DNA of 64,000 bases from Psychrobacillus vulpis (GTDB lineage Bacteria; Bacillota; Bacilli; Bacillales_A; Planococcaceae). Positions 59,963 through 64,000 of this stretch are shown here, piece by piece (within the stretch, counting starts at the first letter, position 1; each line of letters opens with the position of its first letter). The notes under the pieces are model-generated. The model was given only the letters and a program-made list of their open reading frames with translations. It made no database searches and was not told the origin of the DNA. The stretch lies in NCBI RefSeq assembly GCF_006861825.1, contig NZ_VDGI01000006.1:1-64000 (forward strand), in the 5' to 3' direction. Both the position numbers and the translations under genes were made by a program.

Positions 59963-61258
59963 TCACCCACTCATTACTAGTACGCTCATATTTTTATGAA
60001 TCTCGTTTTGTTCAAAAAGAGTAGGAGAAGAGGGGAAAGTAAATTCAAATCTAGTGCCTACACCCAATTCACTTTCTACATGAATTCTTCCATTCATAGC
60101 ATGTACAATGCTATAGACAACCATTATTCCGAGGCCAGTTCCTTTTTCTCCTTTTGTTGAATAATATGGTTCTCCTAAACGGTTTAGTTGTTCCGCCGTC
60201 ATCCCAGCTCCGGTATCTTGAACTAGAATAGTCATGTTGGATGAAGTAGACATAGTTTCTACTGTTAATACACCGCCGTTTGGCATGGCTTCTATTGCAT
60301 TTTTCATAATATTAACAAAGCATTGGTGGAACTTCTGACTATCTCCTTCGATTGCACCAGTATACGAATAGTTCGTAATTATGTGGACAGAATTCCGATT
60401 AGCTAATACTTGGAGTGATTGAATAATTTGCTGAAGTTCTTCATGTACAATGAGAGGTTCAACTAATTCAATTTCAGGTTTAGAGAAAGTTAAATAATTT
60501 TGAATAACCTGCTCCGCCGATTTTAGTTCATTTCTTAATATCGAAATGTATTGGACTCGGCTCTCTCTCGAAATAGACTCGTCTTGTAAAAGCTGAACAA
60601 AACCGATTGCTGCGGTCAATGGATTACGGATTTCGTGGCATATAGCTGCCCCCATTTGTTCTACTGTTTCAAGCCTTTTTAACTTTACAACATGTAGTCT
60701 CAACTGAATAGTTTTATAAATTTCTTCAATAAAATAGGCGATTACACCAACTCCCAATGGCTGAATGAATAAATAGGAAAACCAAACATCAAATTGGTTC
60801 ATATCCGCGAAACCCAAAGGAAACGATTGAACGAAACTAAAAAGAAATGAAACACTAACAGAAAATAGAATACGCTTTTTGGATGAGAGCTTCAAAAACC
60901 AGGGGGAAATCCGCCAAAATAAAATAGCAAGACTTCCGTAAAAAAAGATTGTTAACCAAAATCCAGTGTCAATCCCATAAAAACTTCTCACAATTATTGT
61001 CAAGGAGGCTAATAAAGGTCCGAGTCCAATATAAAGACCTCCAATTATGAATGGAATTTTCCGTAAGTCGAGTATGACATCATGACCTTCTATACGATGC
61101 GTGAATACAAAACATAGGAGTAAACTAGCAATAATATAAACTGTGGCGATAATTTGAATGGTGCGTAAACTTTCAGCTCTTTCTACCCATAACATACTAA
61201 AAAAAAGCAATACGATTAATAAGGATAAGTTAAAAAAGAAGTGTTCTATTAATTCCAA
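59963..61258 (-). CDS. Sporulation-type sensor histidine kinase (KinB-like)
   Basis: This 431-residue kinase has a six-helix 5TM-5TMR/LYT-type sensor domain (about 1-185; VILDLRKIPFIIGGLYIGLG, IVRSFYGID). The H-box is AAICHEIRNPLTA (His208), the N-box NIMKNAIEAMPNGG (Asn320), and G1 DTGAGM and G2 GEKGTGLGIMV are complete. The domain order equals KinB, which feeds the Spo0A phosphorelay. No response regulator gene is adjacent, as usual for phosphorelay kinases. The paralogue lies 86 bases upstream. Sda, encoded at 24976-25116, typically inhibits such kinases. Confidence 0.88.
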   Translation of the reverse strand: MELIEHFFFNLSLLIVLLFFSMLWVERAESLRTIQIIATVYIIASLLLCFVFTHRIEGHDVILDLRKIPFIIGGLYIGLGPLLASLTIIVRSFYGIDTGFWLTIFFYGSLAILFWRISPWFLKLSSKKRILFSVSVSFLFSFVQSFPLGFADMNQFDVWFSYLFIQPLGVGVIAYFIEEIYKTIQLRLHVVKLKRLETVEQMGAAICHEIRNPLTAAIGFVQLLQDESISRESRVQYISILRNELKSAEQVIQNYLTFSKPEIELVEPLIVHEELQQIIQSLQVLANRNSVHIITNYSYTGAIEGDSQKFHQCFVNIMKNAIEAMPNGGVLTVETMSTSSNMTILVQDTGAGMTAEQLNRLGEPYYSTKGEKGTGLGIMVVYSIVHAMNGRIHVESELGVGTRFEFTFPSSPTLFEQNEIHKNMSVLVMSG

Positions 61259-61344
61259 TGTGTTATCACTCCTAAATTACTAGCTATATTTAGAATAATA
61301 AAAATTTATCGAATACACAATATTTTTGTTGTAGTCAGAAAATA

Positions 61345-62607
61345 TTATTTACATAATATACTAGATTTATATTGCTTAAAAGTGAATTGAAAAACAGTAC
61401 CCTTACCTATTTCACTTTGAACATCAATCGTTCCCCTCATAGCACGTAAAATACTGTAAGCTACCATCATACTAAGTCCTGTTCCGGTCTCTCCCTTGGT
61501 AGAATAATATGGTTCTCCTAAACGTTTCAATTGATCATTACTCATACCTGCTCCAGTGTCTTGAATAGTAATTATCATATTACTCTTAACAACTTCTGTT
61601 TTTAGCAATAATGTACCACCGTTCGACATGGATTCAATCGAATGTTTAATAATATTAATAAAACATTGATGGAATTTCGATTGATCACCTTCAATCATTC
61701 CATGGGATGAGAAATTAGTAGATATCTCTACAGAGTAGTAGTTTGCTATTGGTTGTAGTAATTTTAGAATATGGGTTAGTTCCTTCTGGATATCTAGTTC
61801 TTCAACCGATTCAATTAATGGTTTGGAAAAGGTTAAATAATCTTGGATAATTTTTTCTGCCGCATCCAATTCCCTTTTTAATATGGAGAAATATTGCGTT
61901 TTCTTCTCTTGATCAAGAGAATCTTTGTTAAGCAATTCAACAAACCCAATGGCAGTTGTTAATGGATTTCGAATCTCATGTGAGATTGCAGCTCCCATTT
62001 GCTCAACTGCTTCTAATTTTTCTGCTTTTACCAACTGTTGTTGCAACTGAGTATTTTTTTCTGCCATTTCAATTGCATAAGAAATCATCGCAACGCCTAT
62101 TGGTTGTACGATGAGATAGGCGACTAATAAATCTAATGTAGGTTCAGATGTTTCGGGAAATAGAACAACTGTTAAGATAGCAATACTTGTAAGTAAAGTA
62201 GTGCCCGTGGAAAAAAGTACTCGGTACTTGGAAGTTAGTTTTAAAAACCATGGGGAAATAAGCCATATGGAATAACTAATCAAAGAGTAAAATGGGATTG
62301 CTAAAAAGAATCCAAAATCTATCCCATGGAATGCGCGTAAGAAAATAACAAATAAGCCTAATATAGGACTTAATCTCATATAGAGACCACCGATTAAAAA
62401 TGGAATAAGACGCAAATCTAATACTAATTCATCACTTAAACGATAGGAAAATATGTAGCAAATTGCTAGAGAAATAACAAAATAAAAAAGGGCTGTGAGT
62501 TTTAACGAACGCAGGCTATCAGATATTTTAGGATATGAAAAACAAAGAAATAGTAAGATAATTAACAAGGAGAGATTAAACAAAAAATGTACCGTTATGA
62601 TTCCCAA
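61345..62607 (-). CDS. KinB-like histidine kinase paralogue with altered ATP site
   Basis: This 420-residue tandem paralogue of the kinase downstream has the same sensor domain (LVLDLRLIPFLIGGLYMRLS, FLRAFHGID) and an intact H-box AAISHEIRNPLTT (His210). The N-box, however, reads NIIKHSIESMSNGG: the Mg-ATP-binding Asn is His322. G2 is GETGTGLSMMV, with Ser for Gly. Kinase activity may therefore be weak or lost, leaving a regulatory or phosphatase role (inference). It is first of the pair and probably co-transcribed with it. Confidence 0.87.
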   Translation of the reverse strand: MGIITVHFLFNLSLLIILLFLCFSYPKISDSLRSLKLTALFYFVISLAICYIFSYRLSDELVLDLRLIPFLIGGLYMRLSPILGLFVIFLRAFHGIDFGFFLAIPFYSLISYSIWLISPWFLKLTSKYRVLFSTGTTLLTSIAILTVVLFPETSEPTLDLLVAYLIVQPIGVAMISYAIEMAEKNTQLQQQLVKAEKLEAVEQMGAAISHEIRNPLTTAIGFVELLNKDSLDQEKKTQYFSILKRELDAAEKIIQDYLTFSKPLIESVEELDIQKELTHILKLLQPIANYYSVEISTNFSSHGMIEGDQSKFHQCFINIIKHSIESMSNGGTLLLKTEVVKSNMIITIQDTGAGMSNDQLKRLGEPYYSTKGETGTGLSMMVAYSILRAMRGTIDVQSEIGKGTVFQFTFKQYKSSILCK

Positions 62608-62724
62608 GTGTATTCCTCTTCTACTGTTTTAGGTAAATTTTACCTCGTCAAGTATTAAAATACAATACATTTATTAACTATTTAGAATAGTTATACTTAT
62701 ATATGTTTTCTCATTCCTGGCTAT

Positions 62725-63531
62725 TTATTCAATTAGATTGTTCTCATATAACTTTGCAATAATCCTTCTTTTTCGATAGAGCATCTTACCTGCTTCTGCA
62801 ATATCGTTTACAGCGGAACGATTAATAAACGCACCAAATACAAGCCCGGCAATTGGGATCATTTGAAAAAGTTTTTTCCAGCCAAATTGATCACGATAGG
62901 AGAAAACGACTTCGCGCCATCCTTGCATTTCAGATAGAATCTCTCGTTTAGCTGCTTCGTCCTGTTGATTGAACATGGACAGTTGTGTCAGAATAGCTTG
63001 TTTTCCAACAATGTCTGAAGAGACAAACTGAAGGCATTTCACAATAAATAGACGCTCTTGTTCATCATTCGGATCATAGCCATAACAAATTGCTATGTCC
63101 TGTAAAGTTTTTAACTGAATACCTAATAGGAGAGGGATATCAATTGTTAATGTAAATATTCCTCCGATACCTGTACCAGCTCCTTGTAATGTTGCAATAT
63201 TTTTTCTGTTTTTAGTTAGAATATCTACCGAGTGATCCATTTTAGAGACCGGAAGTTTTTCTACATCCTCTAGTGTTTGGACACCTAACTTAGGATAATA
63301 AGAGGGGACTTTAGATGTGGAGCTTAAATAGCTGCCGCCTGATTGTATATATTGACTGAGCTCGTCTAAAAGGACGCCAATTTTATTTTGAATGAATGTG
63401 GGAGTCCATTTATCAAGAATTTTAAATGGTAAACGCCCAAGCTTTTCCCAAAACATTAAATCATTTTGTTCCTTCTCCCAAATCTCCACTTTTTTCAATT
63501 CTTCTGATAACCATTGTTTAGAATCTAACAC
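62725..63531 (-). CDS. EcsC family protein
   Basis: This 268-residue protein is of the EcsC family; EcsC accompanies the EcsAB transporter in B. subtilis, but stand-alone paralogues of unknown role are common. Markers are LMFWEKLGRLPFKILDKWTP, a Gly-rich amphipathic stretch (TLQGAGTGIGGIFTLTIDIP LLLGIQLK region) and the late PIAGLVFGAFINRSAVNDIAEAG. The start is GTG at 63531, preceded by AGAGGAGAG. No EcsA or EcsB gene is nearby. It may associate peripherally with the membrane. Confidence 0.85.
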   Translation of the reverse strand: MLDSKQWLSEELKKVEIWEKEQNDLMFWEKLGRLPFKILDKWTPTFIQNKIGVLLDELSQYIQSGGSYLSSTSKVPSYYPKLGVQTLEDVEKLPVSKMDHSVDILTKNRKNIATLQGAGTGIGGIFTLTIDIPLLLGIQLKTLQDIAICYGYDPNDEQERLFIVKCLQFVSSDIVGKQAILTQLSMFNQQDEAAKREILSEMQGWREVVFSYRDQFGWKKLFQMIPIAGLVFGAFINRSAVNDIAEAGKMLYRKRRIIAKLYENNLIE

Positions 63532-63786
63532 GTTTATTCTCTCCTCTTTCTTTCATTACTTTTAATACGCATATTGTTTAGGAAAGTTCCATCTCTCTTC
63601 TAAAGGAATGCATATATAGTAGAAAGAGTTCAATAAACGTATTATTAGGTTGGGATCAAATTAATATGGAATTTCGTACAGAGGAAATTTAGAAGCTTGA
63701 TTAATCGAGGGATAAAACGGATCGAATGGTAAGTTAATTTATCCTTCTGTATTCTTTAGATTAAGAAAGAATTTAGAAAAAGACAA

Positions 63787-63817
63787 ATCCCACTGGCATT
63801 CATTTTTGCAGTGGGAT
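63787..63817 (-). terminator. Terminator of sspH
   Basis: ATCCCACTGCA and TGCCAGTGGGAT arms form a stem on the minus strand, followed by TTGTCTTTTTC. It lies directly downstream of the sspH stop codon. Confidence 0.75.
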
Positions 63818-63825
63818 CTGTGCTT

Positions 63826-64000
63826 TTAATGTTCCTTTAACTCGTTGACATTTACTTCTGATCTTTCTTCTAACGAATGTCTAAGATGAACAGTTGCCGT
63901 TCTTCCATCCTCATGCAATTTGTCAATCCATACGGAAACACCATTATAACTGACCTCAAATTCGGAAGGAGAAGCTACAATTTCTTGTGCACGTTGATAT
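63826..64000 (-). CDS. sspH: H-type small acid-soluble spore protein, 5' end outside the window
   Basis: The minus-strand frame from the window edge to TAA at 63826-63828 encodes 57 residues. They begin YQRAQEIVASPSEF, continue VSYNGVSVWIDKLHEDGRTATV and end VNVNELKEH. This matches SspH, a minor forespore-made SASP of about 59 residues, in its QRAxEI start, the central G(V/M)xVxI strand and the acidic end. Only about two N-terminal codons are missing beyond position 64000. A terminator follows directly. Confidence 0.85.
   Translation of the reverse strand, partial: YQRAQEIVASPSEFEVSYNGVSVWIDKLHEDGRTATVHLRHSLEERSEVNVNELKEH

Overview
The window is AT-rich chromosomal DNA from an endospore-forming member of the Bacillales. 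Several independent markers support this: an alpha/beta-type SASP, Tlp, an H-type SASP at the right edge, a GerA-family germination operon, PrkA, YhbH and SpoVR, Sda, KinB-like kinases, an aa3 quinol oxidase, and the B. subtilis-like trio ytcD-ytbD-ytbE. My guess of a Psychrobacillus or Lysinibacillus-like lineage is inference from gene content and the repeat style. No rRNA, tRNA, prophage, CRISPR array or complete transposase gene is visible. Layout. 1-6.5 kb: a repeat block, a small membrane protein, qoxABCD on the minus strand, YqjF, and a gene broken by an amber codon. 6.6-15.1 kb: small spore and unknown genes, an inverted-repeat-bounded element (8675-9197), a MarR plus heterodimeric ABC exporter operon, YunC and a Ca2+/H+ exchanger. 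15.1-24 kb: repeats, an MBL hydrolase, a decayed Na+/H+ antiporter, two lipoproteins, a Gate-domain membrane protein coupled to an amidohydrolase, a VLRF1-type protein, a SASP, and a composite repeat in which one element has inserted into another. 24-31 kb: DUF2653 and partner, sda beside a dense DnaA-box cluster, an SdpR/SdpI-like pair, a 22-codon zinc-ribbon microgene, YwaF, YbjQ, a short L,D-transpeptidase, twin acidic lipoproteins and a coiled-coil protein. 31-40.3 kb: the hut operon (hutU-hutI-hutH, minus strand), a DUF4349 lipoprotein, a PadR operon of repeated two-TM modules, and an MFS transporter. 40.5-45.3 kb: prkA-yhbH-spoVR, all plus strand. 45.5-54.3 kb: ytcD/ytbD/ytbE with a palindromic control region, TetR-fabF, an SDR, a threonine-aldolase-like enzyme, a patatin and a PPOX-fold protein. 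54.3-64 kb: a yybP-ykoY (Mn2+) riboswitch ahead of a kinase-fold gene, a repeat block with a mobile insertion, a gerA-type operon, two tandem KinB-like kinases, EcsC and a partial sspH. Three observations stand out. (1) Three intergenic arrays, each of five units with an exact 21-bp period (two helical turns), carry related cores and variable fillers. (2) A family of non-autonomous elements has the 15-bp inverted terminus GAGGGCACTGAAAAA and 8-9 bp target duplications; two copies have jumped into other GC-rich palindromic repeats. (3) A manganese riboswitch precedes a kinase-fold gene instead of a known metal exporter. Three genes show damage that single transitions would explain (CAG to TAG, TGG to TGA, ATG to ATA), so some degradation of accessory genes is under way.
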